From: Sphingobacterium sp. BN32
GTDB lineage: Bacteria > Bacteroidota > Bacteroidia > Sphingobacteriales > Sphingobacteriaceae
Assembly: GCF_030503615.1 (NCBI RefSeq)
Contig: NZ_CP129963.1
Span: 620,001 to 684,000 of the forward strand
Reading direction: 5' to 3'
DNA: 64,000 nucleotides
Shown: piece by piece, positions 26,770 through 35,331 of the stretch
Layout of the letters: every line of letters begins with the position of its first letter
How positions within the stretch are numbered: the first letter of the stretch is position 1
Position numbers and translations under genes: made by a program
Notes under the pieces: model-generated
The model's database searches: none
Seen by the model: the letters and a program-made list of their open reading frames with translations, nothing else
Told to the model about the DNA's origin: nothing

Positions 26770-27297
26770 CTATATCGCATGGTTAAAGAGCTTCACTAAA
26801 GTTTTGATTCCTTTCGCATTCTCAGGCTTCAGTTTGCCGCCTAATAATAAGCGAAGTTCGCGACGTTGCAGTGCTTCTTCAAATAGTTTTTTCTCGCTAT
26901 CCGATTCCGGAATAAGTCCGGGAATAGGTTTTGGTTTACCTTCTTCGTCAATCGACACGAACGTGTAGTATGCTTCGTTAGATTTTACTTTAGTTCCCTC
27001 CGGCAGATTCTGAGCGAATATTTCCATACGAACCTCCACCGATGTATTGAAGGCGCGAGTAACCTGTGCTTGTATAGTCACCACTTCGCCTAACTTAATC
27101 GAGCGTTTGAAAGATACGTTGTCTACAGATACTGTAACGACCTGGTTTTTGCAATGCTTTTGTGCCGCCATTGCCGAGCAAATGTCCATCCAATAGAGTA
27201 GACGACCGCCCATTAAGTTACCAAATGTATTTGTATCGTTGGGAAGCACCAACTCATTCATCTCCGTGTAGGATTCTTTTGCGAATTTATCGTTCAT
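26770..27297 (-). CDS. Acyl-CoA thioesterase (hotdog fold, YciA/BACH type)
   Basis: A 175-residue hot-dog protein that hydrolyses acyl-CoA. The family pattern is seen in PNDTNTFGNLMGGRLLYWMD, with the catalytic Asp in that stretch, followed by VTVSVDNVSFKRSIKLGEVVTIQAQV and a C-terminal YYTFVSIDEEGKPKPIPGL. It overlaps the end of the upstream reductase gene by 11 bp and shares its strand. It is convergent with the sensor kinase, whose stop is 5 bp away, with no clear terminator in the gap. Confidence 0.92.
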   Translation of the reverse strand: MNDKFAKESYTEMNELVLPNDTNTFGNLMGGRLLYWMDICSAMAAQKHCKNQVVTVSVDNVSFKRSIKLGEVVTIQAQVTRAFNTSVEVRMEIFAQNLPEGTKVKSNEAYYTFVSIDEEGKPKPIPGLIPESDSEKKLFEEALQRRELRLLLGGKLKPENAKGIKTLVKLFNHAI

Positions 27298-28216
27298 CTT
27301 GTTTTTCTAGTTCTTTTATTTGTTGTTCGATACGCTCAAATGTGGCGTGCAAAGGCGTCGGCTGATAACCCAATTCTGCTTTTGCTTTATCTAATACAAA
27401 CCCAGTTTTACGCGGGCGGTTTGCTGCCTGTCCAATTTCTCCGGCAGTTACTGACCCTACGAGGGTTTTGTCGAGGTTCCAGAAGTCCGCCACTTGCTCT
27501 ACGACTTCCTTTACCGAGAATAATGTATCGCTCGAAATATGATAAATGCCGGTAGCATTTTTTTCTATAGCTAATAAGCAGGCTGTCGCCAGGTCGTCTA
27601 CCCAGGTGGGCATCCGCCATTGATCAGAAACAGCTTTGATTGCCTCTCCCGCGGATAATTTGTTCTTCGCCCATAAGACCAGGTTCGAACGTTTTTTATC
27701 CGCAATAACACCATAGACTAATATGGTGCGGAGTATTGCGGCTGAACAGCCGGACGCGATGATCTTTTGTTCGGCATCCAGTTTACTTTGCCCATATGCG
27801 TTGACCGGGTTGCATGCGTCATCTTCGCTATAAGGACCATGCTGTCCGTCAAAAACAAAATCGGTAGAAAGAAAAGTCAGGTGAATATCCTGCTCCTTGC
27901 AATGAGATGCGAGATAGGCAGCAGAGTCCACATTGACCGCTTTACATAAAACAGGATCGCTTTCGCATACCTCAACACTGCTCAATGCGGCGCTGTGAAT
28001 AATGTGCGTAGGTTGAAATTCATCGATCAAACGGCCTAAGCCTTCCAGATCTGTTAAATTTAATTGCTGAAATCTATAGCCTTCATTTTGCGGATTTCTA
28101 TTGACAGAAGCGGACGTACAGCAAAGTTCGTAATCCGGATTCTTAAGAATAAACTCCGTTAACTTATGGCCTAAGAAACCATTTGACCCAGTAACTAATA
28201 TGCGTTTCTTCTCCAT
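27287..28216 (-). CDS. SDR family oxidoreductase, RmlD-like sugar-nucleotide reductase
   Basis: A 309-residue Rossmann enzyme like dTDP-4-dehydrorhamnose reductase. The NAD(P) motif is ILVTGSNGFLGHKL, the second is HSAALSSVEVCE, and the catalytic Tyr-Lys lies in NPVNAYGQSKLDAE, preceded by the Thr of FLSTDFVFDG. No other rhamnose genes are near, so the substrate is open. Its ATG lies directly after the stop of the M28 peptidase gene. Confidence 0.88.
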   Translation of the reverse strand: MEKKRILVTGSNGFLGHKLTEFILKNPDYELCCTSASVNRNPQNEGYRFQQLNLTDLEGLGRLIDEFQPTHIIHSAALSSVEVCESDPVLCKAVNVDSAAYLASHCKEQDIHLTFLSTDFVFDGQHGPYSEDDACNPVNAYGQSKLDAEQKIIASGCSAAILRTILVYGVIADKKRSNLVLWAKNKLSAGEAIKAVSDQWRMPTWVDDLATACLLAIEKNATGIYHISSDTLFSVKEVVEQVADFWNLDKTLVGSVTAGEIGQAANRPRKTGFVLDKAKAELGYQPTPLHATFERIEQQIKELEKQDER

Positions 28217-29167
28217 CTAGTTTGTCCATTGAAAGTCCATCTTTGGCTGTTTCATCGAATTATCGATCACTTCGATCTCTAATTGCAGGATTGCTTCCAA
28301 TGATTTATAATCGATCTTAAACTCATCGTCTGTCGGTTTGTGGTAATCCTCATGTCCGCCGGTGTGGAAGAACAATACCGGTATATTCTTACGATAAAAA
28401 GAGGTTTGATCGGAACCGCCATTTCCATCTTTGCTCAGGTGGAACTTAATGCTGCTTGTCAATCCGTCGAATATCTTCGGAAAAGCACTGCTCGTGCCGT
28501 AACCAATGATTGCCAGCCCGTTCTGTTGCTGATATCTGCCGATCATATCCATGTTCAGCATCCAGTGAATATTGGATAAGGGGATGGTCGGATTTTCCGT
28601 AAAATAACGCGAACCGACTAAGCCAAGTTCTTCGGCACCGAAGCCAATAAATAGCATATTGAACGCTTCTTTCTCCTTATTGGTAGCATAATGCCTAGCC
28701 AATTCCAATAGCCCGGCCACGCCGGAAGCGTTGTCATCTGCGCCGTTGTGCAATTTGCCAACACCCAATGAGTCGCGACTACCGCCGAACTCCCCATAGC
28801 CTAAATGGTCGTAATGTGCACCAACAACGATGGTGTAGGGAGCATCATTATCAAGATATCCGATAATGTTGTCAGACTTCCGGATGGAGTCAGCGAGTTT
28901 AACGCGTCTTATCTTCGCATCAAAAGACTGTCGGTATCCATGCTCGCCTTTTGCCTGCAGACCATATTTCTTAAAGTATTTCTCTACATAATCTGCAGCC
29001 TTGTGCGATCCGGCACGACCCGTCTCACGCCCCTTCATCTTATCTGATGCCAGAAACTTAATATGTTTTTTCAGATTTTTTGAGTTGACCTGAGCTAGCG
29101 CATGCTGCGGTAGACTACAAAAACATAGGCAGATCAATGTAGCATATAGAATTCCAAACATTCTCAT
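28217..29167 (-). CDS. Secreted M28 family zinc aminopeptidase
   Basis: A roughly 316-residue exported peptidase. After a signal peptide (to about HALAQ) comes the M28 core with zinc ligands in GAHYDHLGYG (His), HNGADDNASG (Asp), AEELGLVGS (Glu pair) and NMDMIGR (Asp), and the last His in FFHTGGHEDYHKPTDD. The exact start is ATG 29167 or 29161: a perfect -7 element at 29172-29179 lies after the longer start at 29182, so that codon is probably not transcribed. It may feed the same operon as the reductase and the thioesterase. Confidence 0.92.
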   Translation of the reverse strand: MRMFGILYATLICLCFCSLPQHALAQVNSKNLKKHIKFLASDKMKGRETGRAGSHKAADYVEKYFKKYGLQAKGEHGYRQSFDAKIRRVKLADSIRKSDNIIGYLDNDAPYTIVVGAHYDHLGYGEFGGSRDSLGVGKLHNGADDNASGVAGLLELARHYATNKEKEAFNMLFIGFGAEELGLVGSRYFTENPTIPLSNIHWMLNMDMIGRYQQQNGLAIIGYGTSSAFPKIFDGLTSSIKFHLSKDGNGGSDQTSFYRKNIPVLFFHTGGHEDYHKPTDDEFKIDYKSLEAILQLEIEVIDNSMKQPKMDFQWTN

Positions 29168-29171
29168 GCCG

Positions 29172-29179
29172 CAAATATA
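29172..29179 (-). promoter_or_regulatory. -7 promoter element of the M28-reductase-thioesterase operon
   Basis: TATATTTG on the minus strand ends 4 bp before ATG 29167 and 10 bp before ATG 29161. Confidence 0.5.
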
Positions 29180-29237
29180 CATTAAATGGTAAAACTGTTC
29201 GCCCGGATTGGGTTAACTTTCAATTATTTTAACGCTT

Positions 29238-29888
29238 TTAGTCTTCTACTACTTCGTCGTTAACATCATGTTTTTCAACGTGTTCTTCTTTGAAGTAGCG
29301 ATTATTGAAGATTAAAATCAAAAATACACCGATAGAGATTGCCGAGTCAGCAACGTTGAAAATCGGACGGAAGAATACAAACTCTTCGCCTGACCATATC
29401 GGGAACCAAGTCGGGAATGTCCCTTTCCAAATCGGAAGATGGAACATATCGACTACATAACCATGAAGGAAGGTCGCGTAGCCACCGCCTTCTGGAAATA
29501 GCACAGCCTTTTGGTAGGGTGTGCTCTCGCTAAAGATCATTCCGTAAAAAGCACTATCAATAATATTTCCCAAAGCACCCGCAAATATTAATGCAACATT
29601 GAGGATAAAACCTCTATTGTATTTATTCTTGACCATATAAACCAAGCCATAACCAATTCCGGCAACAGCGATAATACGGAAAACGCTTAAAAACAATTTG
29701 CCATATTCACCGCCAAACTCCATGCCGTAAGCCATGCCTGGATTCTCAATGAATTGGATCATCACTTTATCACCTATGACTTTAAAGCTTTGACCGATAG
29801 TCATGTTTAACTTTACCCAAATCTTTGAGATTTGGTCCACTAATAAAATAATCGTAATGAGTAATAAGGGCTTGGAATATCCTTTCAT
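29238..29888 (-). CDS. lspA: Lipoprotein signal peptidase II
   Basis: A 216-residue inner-membrane aspartic protease that cuts signal peptides of prolipoproteins. Four hydrophobic spans are visible. The two catalytic Asp are in GNIIDSAFYG and FNVADSAISIG, and DQISKIW marks the N-terminal region. It is longer than the usual 160-170 residues because of an insert of about 40 residues between the catalytic motifs, a common trait in Bacteroidetes. I start at ATG 29888 so that the first helix is at the N-terminus. A terminator-like hairpin stands just in front. Confidence 0.93.
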   Translation of the reverse strand: MKGYSKPLLLITIILLVDQISKIWVKLNMTIGQSFKVIGDKVMIQFIENPGMAYGMEFGGEYGKLFLSVFRIIAVAGIGYGLVYMVKNKYNRGFILNVALIFAGALGNIIDSAFYGMIFSESTPYQKAVLFPEGGGYATFLHGYVVDMFHLPIWKGTFPTWFPIWSGEEFVFFRPIFNVADSAISIGVFLILIFNNRYFKEEHVEKHDVNDEVVED

Positions 29889-29898
29889 AATGCATAAA

Positions 29899-29926
29899 AA
29901 TGGTCTTTGTGAATACAAAGACCATT
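29899..29926 (-). terminator. Terminator between the DksA-like gene and lspA
   Basis: AATGGTCTTTGT, four bases, ACAAAGACCATT form a 12-bp perfect stem; the minus strand continues TTTTTATGC. It ends 10 bp before the lspA ATG. Confidence 0.8.
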
Positions 29927-29942
29927 GGAGCTAATCTTTTGC

Positions 29943-30326
29943 TTAATATTGTTTGTTCTTTGCCTCAATACTCAATGTTGTATGAGGTACTGCTTTTAAT
30001 CTTTCTTTCTGGATAAGCTTTCCAGTTTCTCTACAAACCCCGTAAGTCTTGTTCTCAATGCGCACTAATGCCGCCTCCAGGTTGTCCATGAATTTTTTCT
30101 GACGTGCAGCTAATTGGTTGATTTGCTCTTTCTCCAAAGTTGCCGAACCGTCCTCTAATGTTTTGTAAGTACCTGCTGTATCGTCCGTTCCGTTTGCATT
30201 GCTATTACTTAACGATTTTGTCAATGATGACAACTCCTCACGTGCAATACGTAACTTCTCAAGAATTATTGCTTTGAACTCTTGTAATTCAGCATCGCTG
30301 TACCTAGTTTTTTCTGTGTTTCCCAT
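29943..30326 (-). CDS. TraR/DksA family protein without an intact zinc site
   Basis: A 127-residue protein with the DksA coiled coil (about 10-75) and the C-terminal zinc-finger-like region at about 96-120. Of the four DksA cysteines only the first remains in GVCRETG; the second is Thr, and the last pair is Ser and Ala (TTLSIEAK). DksA-type proteins bind RNA polymerase through the secondary channel and alter rRNA and amino acid promoters. It lies directly after ileS in a likely operon (3-bp gap). Confidence 0.88.
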   Translation of the reverse strand: MGNTEKTRYSDAELQEFKAIILEKLRIAREELSSLTKSLSNSNANGTDDTAGTYKTLEDGSATLEKEQINQLAARQKKFMDNLEAALVRIENKTYGVCRETGKLIQKERLKAVPHTTLSIEAKNKQY

Positions 30327-30329
30327 ACT

Positions 30330-33300
30330 TTAAATTTTTTCGATTAATAGCAATAAATTCTTACCATCGATTTCAATAGGTTCCCCTATTGCCAGCGAAT
30401 TATCGATTTTAAGGGTGTCAGCCAAAATTTCCGTACAAATATACGAGAAATTATTGTCTACAGCTTGTTGAATTTCAGTATTTTGACTTAAGGTAACTGC
30501 AATACGGTCGGTAACTTCAAATCCCTTGTCTTTACGCAAGTTTTGAATGCGGTTAATTAGTTCGCGAGCCAAACCTTCGTCTTTCAACTCCGGTGTGATA
30601 TGAACGTCTAACGCCACTGTTAAACGACCTAAATTGGCCACCTGCCACCCCTCAACATCCTCTGCGATGATTTCGACATCTGCACTGCTAATAACATATT
30701 CCGTGCCAGTTAACGCAATATTTCCATTTATTTCAAGCTCGCTAATCTGCTCAGCACTCATCGCCTGAATCGCGGCTGCAACAGTTTTCATGTCTTTACC
30801 AACTTTCGCTCCCAGCACCTTGAAATTAGGCTTGATTTTCTTTTTGATGATACCCGTTGTATCGGTAATAAACTCAATATCCTTGATGTTGGTTTCCGAG
30901 AGTATCAAATCTTTTACCTTCTCTACCTTCTCTTGGAAAGAACTGTCTAACACTGGAACCATGATTTTGCTTAAGGGTTGACGAACATTGATGCCCGACT
31001 TCTTACGCAATGATAACGCTAAAGAAGAGATATCCTGCGCCAATGCCATGCGTTCTTCCAATGCCTTGTCGACTAATTCACTGTGGTAAACAGGAAAGTC
31101 TGCCAAGTGTACCGATTCAAACTGCTCTTTGTTGGTTGCTGCATTTAAATCTAAATACAATTGATCGGCAAAGAACGGAGAGATCGGAGAGATCAATTTC
31201 GCGATCGTATCCAAACAGGTATATAGCGTTTGGTAGGCCGAAATCTTATCCGTTGAGTATTCACCTTTCCAGAAACGACGGCGACATAGGCGAACATACC
31301 AGTTACTCAAATGCTCATCCACAAAATTCTGGATTGCACGTGCAGCCTTCGTCGGTTCGTAGTCCGCGTAATATTCATCCACCTCTTTGCTCAAGCTATT
31401 CAACAAGGAGATAATCCATCTATCGATTTCCGGACGCTCGTCAATAGCGATGTCTGGCTCTGCATAGCTGAACTTGTCGATATTCGCATAAAGAGCGAAG
31501 AAAGCATAGGTGTTGTATAATGTACCGAAGAACTTACGACGAACTTCGTCTAAGCCTTCTTCGTTAAATTTCAAGTTATCCCATGGTGCAGCATTGCTGA
31601 TCATATACCAACGCGTCGCATCAGCGGAGTATTTTTCAATCGTTGCAAACGGATCCACACCATTGCCCAAACGTTTGGACATCTTGTTACCATTCTTGTC
31701 TAATACCAGACCGTTAGAAACAACGTTTTTGAAGGCTACAGAACCGCGAACCATCGTAGAGATGGCATGCAAGGTGAAGAACCAACCACGTGTTTGATCT
31801 ACGCCCTCAGCAATAAAATCTGCCGGGAATGCAGAGAAGTATTCTTCTTTGAATGGTAATGCTTCGCCGCGCTCTAATTTATCGTAGTCTAAGCCCCATT
31901 GCGCATATGGCATGGCGCCCGAATCGAACCAAACGTCAATCAAATCAGGCTCGCGATAAAGCTTCTGACCACCCTCAGATACCAAGATGATATCATCTAC
32001 ATACGGACGGTGAAGATCTAGCTGATCTGTTCCGAACTTATCCAGATAAGACTGATTCACTGCTTTTTCTTCTGCTGTTAAGGCGTCTGATTGAACGGCA
32101 GCTTCTAATAATGCTTTTAATTCTGGCATCGAGCCCACACAGATTTCCTCGTTTTCGTCTTCTGAACGCCAGATTGGAAGCGGAGTACCCCAGTAGCGAG
32201 AACGCGAAAGGTTCCAGTCTACGAGGTTTTCAAGCCAGTTTCCAAAACGGCCTGAACCTGTAGCTTCAGGTTTCCAGTTGATTGTTTTATTTAAGGCTAC
32301 CAACTCGTCTTTCAACGCTGTTGTGCGGATAAACCAGCTATCTAATGGATAGTATAATACCGGTTTGTCCGTACGCCAACAGTGTGGGTAGGTGTGTTCG
32401 TATTTCTTAACGTCAAACGCTTTGTTCTCTTCTTTTAGTTTGATAGCGATCAATACATCGGTCGGACGGAAATCCTTATCTGCGCGCTCTTCGGCAGAGT
32501 AGTATTCCTCTTTCACAAAACGTCCTGCGAAATCAGTAATCTCTTTCACAAAACGACCGGTACGGTCTACTGTTGGAACATCTTTACCGTTTTCGTCTTT
32601 TACCAAAATTGCCGGTACGCCGTTTTCACGCGCAACTTTAAAGTCATCTCCACCATAGGTTGGAGCCGCATGCACGATACCTGTACCGTCCTCCGTAGTC
32701 ACGAAATCGCCGATAATCACGCGGAATGCTTTGTCCATCAATTCATCTGAAGTGATGTAAGGCATTAACTGATGATAGCGTAATCCTGCTAATTCCTCAC
32801 CTTTGAACTCTGCAGCAACTTCCCAAGGGATGACTTTATCGCCAAGTTTGTAATCTTGGAAAGAAACCTGCTGTCCTTCAGCTTTGAAATGCTTCGAGAT
32901 TAGGGCTTTCGCTAAAACAACAGAAACCGGAGCTCCCGTATATTGGTTGAAAGTTTTTATTTTAACATAGTCGATGTTCTTGCCAACAACTAATGCCGTG
33001 TTGCTCGGAAGCGTCCATGGTGTCGTTGTCCAAGCGATAAAGGCTACATCCTCGTTCTCGTTATCGACAAGTCGATCCATGATCGGATGGATCTGCGCTT
33101 TATCCACGCGGAACTCAGCCACAATAGTGGTGTCCTTTACATCTTTGTATGTGCCGGGTTGGTTCAATTCGTGCGAACTTAAACCTGTTCCTGCAGCAGG
33201 CGAATAAGGTTGGATTGTATAGCCCTTGTAAAGTAAGCCTTTTTTGTAAAGGTCTTTCAAAAGGAACCATAAGGTTTCGATGTACTCGTTTTCGTAGGTG

Positions 33301-33743
33301 ATGTAAGGATGCTCCAGGTCAACCCAGTAACCCATCTTTTCAGTAAGGTCGTTCCACACATCGGTGTACTTCATTACCTCCTTGCGGCAGGCATCATTGT
33401 ACTCCTCAACCGAGATTTTCTTGCCAATATCCTCTTTGGTAATGCCCAAGGTTTTTTCAACAGCCAACTCAATCGGCAGGCCGTGGGTATCCCAACCGCC
33501 CTTACGTTTTACCTGAAATCCCTTTAAGGTTTTGTAGCGACAAAAAATATCTTTAATAGCACGCGCCATAACGTGGTGAATGCCTGGCATACCGTTCGCC
33601 GAAGGCGGGCCTTCGTAAAATGTGTATGGCTTACTCGCCGGACGGTTCACAATACTTTTCTCAAAGATGTTCTCCGCACCCCAACGTTTCAATACTTCTT
33701 TGCCGATTTCTGGTAAGTTTAACTGCTTATATTCCTTGTACAT
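30330..33743 (-). CDS. ileS: Isoleucyl-tRNA synthetase, IleS2-like, with swapped signature motif
   Basis: A 1137-residue class I synthetase of the eukaryote-like IleS2 type, charging tRNA-Ile. The Rossmann signature that is HIGH in most class I enzymes reads GIHH at residues 54-57 (after ANGMP), so first and third residues are swapped. The KMSKS loop is KMSKR, the WWDT-type editing domain (CP1) is present with the conserved TTPWTLPSNTA, and a long C-terminal helical/anticodon part follows. Start ATG 33743 is preceded by a GTG that would extend by one codon. IleS2 enzymes are less sensitive to mupirocin; a GxHH subgroup has been reported as strongly resistant. Confidence 0.95.
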   Translation of the reverse strand: MYKEYKQLNLPEIGKEVLKRWGAENIFEKSIVNRPASKPYTFYEGPPSANGMPGIHHVMARAIKDIFCRYKTLKGFQVKRKGGWDTHGLPIELAVEKTLGITKEDIGKKISVEEYNDACRKEVMKYTDVWNDLTEKMGYWVDLEHPYITYENEYIETLWFLLKDLYKKGLLYKGYTIQPYSPAAGTGLSSHELNQPGTYKDVKDTTIVAEFRVDKAQIHPIMDRLVDNENEDVAFIAWTTTPWTLPSNTALVVGKNIDYVKIKTFNQYTGAPVSVVLAKALISKHFKAEGQQVSFQDYKLGDKVIPWEVAAEFKGEELAGLRYHQLMPYITSDELMDKAFRVIIGDFVTTEDGTGIVHAAPTYGGDDFKVARENGVPAILVKDENGKDVPTVDRTGRFVKEITDFAGRFVKEEYYSAEERADKDFRPTDVLIAIKLKEENKAFDVKKYEHTYPHCWRTDKPVLYYPLDSWFIRTTALKDELVALNKTINWKPEATGSGRFGNWLENLVDWNLSRSRYWGTPLPIWRSEDENEEICVGSMPELKALLEAAVQSDALTAEEKAVNQSYLDKFGTDQLDLHRPYVDDIILVSEGGQKLYREPDLIDVWFDSGAMPYAQWGLDYDKLERGEALPFKEEYFSAFPADFIAEGVDQTRGWFFTLHAISTMVRGSVAFKNVVSNGLVLDKNGNKMSKRLGNGVDPFATIEKYSADATRWYMISNAAPWDNLKFNEEGLDEVRRKFFGTLYNTYAFFALYANIDKFSYAEPDIAIDERPEIDRWIISLLNSLSKEVDEYYADYEPTKAARAIQNFVDEHLSNWYVRLCRRRFWKGEYSTDKISAYQTLYTCLDTIAKLISPISPFFADQLYLDLNAATNKEQFESVHLADFPVYHSELVDKALEERMALAQDISSLALSLRKKSGINVRQPLSKIMVPVLDSSFQEKVEKVKDLILSETNIKDIEFITDTTGIIKKKIKPNFKVLGAKVGKDMKTVAAAIQAMSAEQISELEINGNIALTGTEYVISSADVEIIAEDVEGWQVANLGRLTVALDVHITPELKDEGLARELINRIQNLRKDKGFEVTDRIAVTLSQNTEIQQAVDNNFSYICTEILADTLKIDNSLAIGEPIEIDGKNLLLLIEKI

Positions 33744-33969
33744 CACGAGTTCTTATTCTATTTTTAAAGGTCGCTAATTTAGTCATTTTAAAGGAAAGGA
33801 AAAATAGCAATGAGTAACTCCTGTGTAGTATTTTTTTGCAATAAACATAGATTACGTGTTTTTTAAGCTTTTTCATCTAAGAATTCTAAACGAATGCTCA
33901 GTTCGTCGAGACTGCATGCTACTTTGCTCAACTCATAACCCTTACATAACCCTTTCAAAGCCCTTTCAT

Positions 33970-34009
33970 AACCCAATCAAACCCGCTCCCGAGCGGGTTT
34001 GATTGGGTT
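33970..34009. repeat. Palindromic element B2
   Basis: AACCCAATCAAACCCGCTC (33970-33988) and GAGCGGGTTTGATTGGGTT (33991-34009) are perfect 19-base arms with a 2-base spacer. The left flank AACCCTTTCAAAGCCCTTTC, running into the arm, matches the outer part of B3 as its reverse complement. It lies in the 510-bp gap upstream of ileS. Confidence 0.85.
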
Positions 34010-34023
34010 GTACATTGGGTTAT

Positions 34024-34252
34024 TATAGTAGTTGGTATTTAGTAGGTAGTATAAAGACCTATGTCGGAATTAGATGTTATACGGTTGTCTTGTTAAAAAC
34101 AAAGGTTCAAAACTTCCTTGCATCCGTCCCTTTCTATTTCAAGACAGGGTCTAACTACTAAATACTTACTACTAACCACTAATAAAAAAAGGGCATCCTT
34201 TCGGTGCCCTCTAGTTCTAATATCTAAAATCTAATGTCTAATATCTAACGTA
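34024..34252. repeat. Degenerate composite element A3
   Basis: TAGTAGTTGGTATTTAGTAG (34027 onward) is answered by CTACTAAATACTTACTACTA (34154 onward) in inverted sense. The centre (34118-34147) reads TTGCATCCGTCCCTTTCTAT, a decayed form of the 50-bp unit of A2. Right-hand words TCTAATATCTAAAATCTAATG (34216-34240) match the outer arms of A1 and A4. It directly adjoins B2, as A1 adjoins B1. Confidence 0.6.
34184..34210 (-). terminator. Terminator of the A-type Fe-S carrier gene
   Basis: AGGGCA (34190-34195) and TGCCCT (34205-34210); the minus strand continues with seven T. It stands about 45 bp after the gene's stop, inside element A3. Confidence 0.75.
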
Positions 34253-34253
34253 G

Positions 34254-34607
34254 TTACGCAGAGAAGCTGCTTCCGCATCCGCAAGTGCTGGTTGCATTGG
34301 GGTTATTGAATGTAAATCCTCTTGCGTCTAGACCGTTTTTAAAGTCGATTTCCATACCGGCAAGGTATAGACCATGTGCTTTGTTCATAAACAAACGGAT
34401 GCCATGGATTTCATATTCGGTGTCGCCTTCTTTCTTTTGGTCGAAGCCTAATATATAGCTCATTCCCGAACAGCCACCACCTTCAACGCCAACACGAAGT
34501 CCGAAATCTTCACTAATTTCTTGTTGGTCGATCAACTTTTTTAGTTCTTTTAGCGCCCCTTCCGTAAGCGTTACTGGCGCTACTGCTGTTAAATTATCTG
34601 ATGCCAT
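34254..34607 (-). CDS. A-type iron-sulfur carrier (HesB/IscA/ErpA family)
   Basis: A 117-residue Fe-S cluster assembly protein. The three conserved cysteines are in GGGCSGMSY and the C-terminal TCGCGSS motif. The family carries clusters from scaffold to target proteins; whether it is IscA, SufA or ErpA cannot be told from the sequence. It is a single gene with promoter (34634-34641) and terminator. Confidence 0.93.
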   Translation of the reverse strand: MASDNLTAVAPVTLTEGALKELKKLIDQQEISEDFGLRVGVEGGGCSGMSYILGFDQKKEGDTEYEIHGIRLFMNKAHGLYLAGMEIDFKNGLDARGFTFNNPNATSTCGCGSSFSA

Positions 34608-34633
34608 ATCCTTTCCTCGTATAAATTGTTTAA

Positions 34634-34641
34634 CAAAATTA
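34634..34641 (-). promoter_or_regulatory. -7 promoter element of the Fe-S carrier gene
   Basis: TAATTTTG on the minus strand, 26 bp before the ATG; a purine-rich GAGGAAAGG precedes the start codon. Confidence 0.55.
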
Positions 34642-34696
34642 CATATTTTTAGGCATTATTTAACATTTAGGACATTTTTGACAATCAGGTAACAGT

Positions 34697-35221
34697 ATGA
34701 GTTTGAGCCCGGAATTAGTTGATTTTTTTAAATCATTGTTTGTTGTTGCATTTGGTGTTTTCGCAGGTCTGTTGCTTGCTTTTCGGCTAGCCTGGCCTAA
34801 AGTGGAGCGCTTTTTTGTGCGACTGAACGTAATGAAACGGCCAAAGGCGGTTGGCAAGGAAACCTTAAGAACCTCGGCTTACGAAAGACTATTGTTATTG
34901 GTGCACCGTATGGATGTGCAACAGGTGATGCAGCGTAATTATTCGAATGGATTGTCGGTGGAGCAGTTTCAACAGACTTTAATTGCAGATATTGAGGCGG
35001 AGTTTGAACATAACTATACCCAACAACTTTATGTGAGCGATTCGGCTTGGTTAGCGGTTCTGCAATTGAAGAAGTACACGTTGGATTTGATTCGGAATAC
35101 GGGTGGGAAAGTGAGCTCGGTTGACGCTTTTGTGGAGGAAGTGTTGGCTTATACGAAGCAGAAGGGCGAAAATGTGAACCTGCAAACGCAAGTTTTATTG
35201 AAAAAAGAGCTAAATGCTTAG
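34697..35221 (+). CDS. Membrane-anchored protein of unknown function
   Basis: A 174-residue protein that I do not recognise. One hydrophobic helix at about 10-31 is followed by a basic patch (WPKVERFFVRLNVMKRPK) and a mainly helical soluble domain. The start ATG 34697 gives a short polar N-terminus before the helix. It is divergent from the Fe-S carrier gene (90 bp between starts) and lies 110 bp before glyA on the same strand; no function follows from this. Confidence 0.75.
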   Translation: MSLSPELVDFFKSLFVVAFGVFAGLLLAFRLAWPKVERFFVRLNVMKRPKAVGKETLRTSAYERLLLLVHRMDVQQVMQRNYSNGLSVEQFQQTLIADIEAEFEHNYTQQLYVSDSAWLAVLQLKKYTLDLIRNTGGKVSSVDAFVEEVLAYTKQKGENVNLQTQVLLKKELNA

Positions 35222-35290
35222 CAATATCATAATAAAGCAAAATATCTGATAAAAGTTAAGTAATTGATAGTCCAATTCTTTGAGATTATC

Positions 35291-35298
35291 TATATTTG
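35291..35298 (+). promoter_or_regulatory. -7 promoter element of glyA
   Basis: TATATTTG, an exact TAnnTTTG match, 33 bp before the glyA ATG. No riboswitch-like fold is evident in the short leader. Confidence 0.6.
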
Positions 35299-35331
35299 CC
35301 GATAATTCTAAATTTGTAAAAATTCCCAAAC

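Noticed and set aside
34797..35240. 147-residue minus-strand frame
   Set aside because: It lies opposite the membrane-anchored gene at 34697-35221 and has the Ser/Pro-rich composition of a shadow frame.
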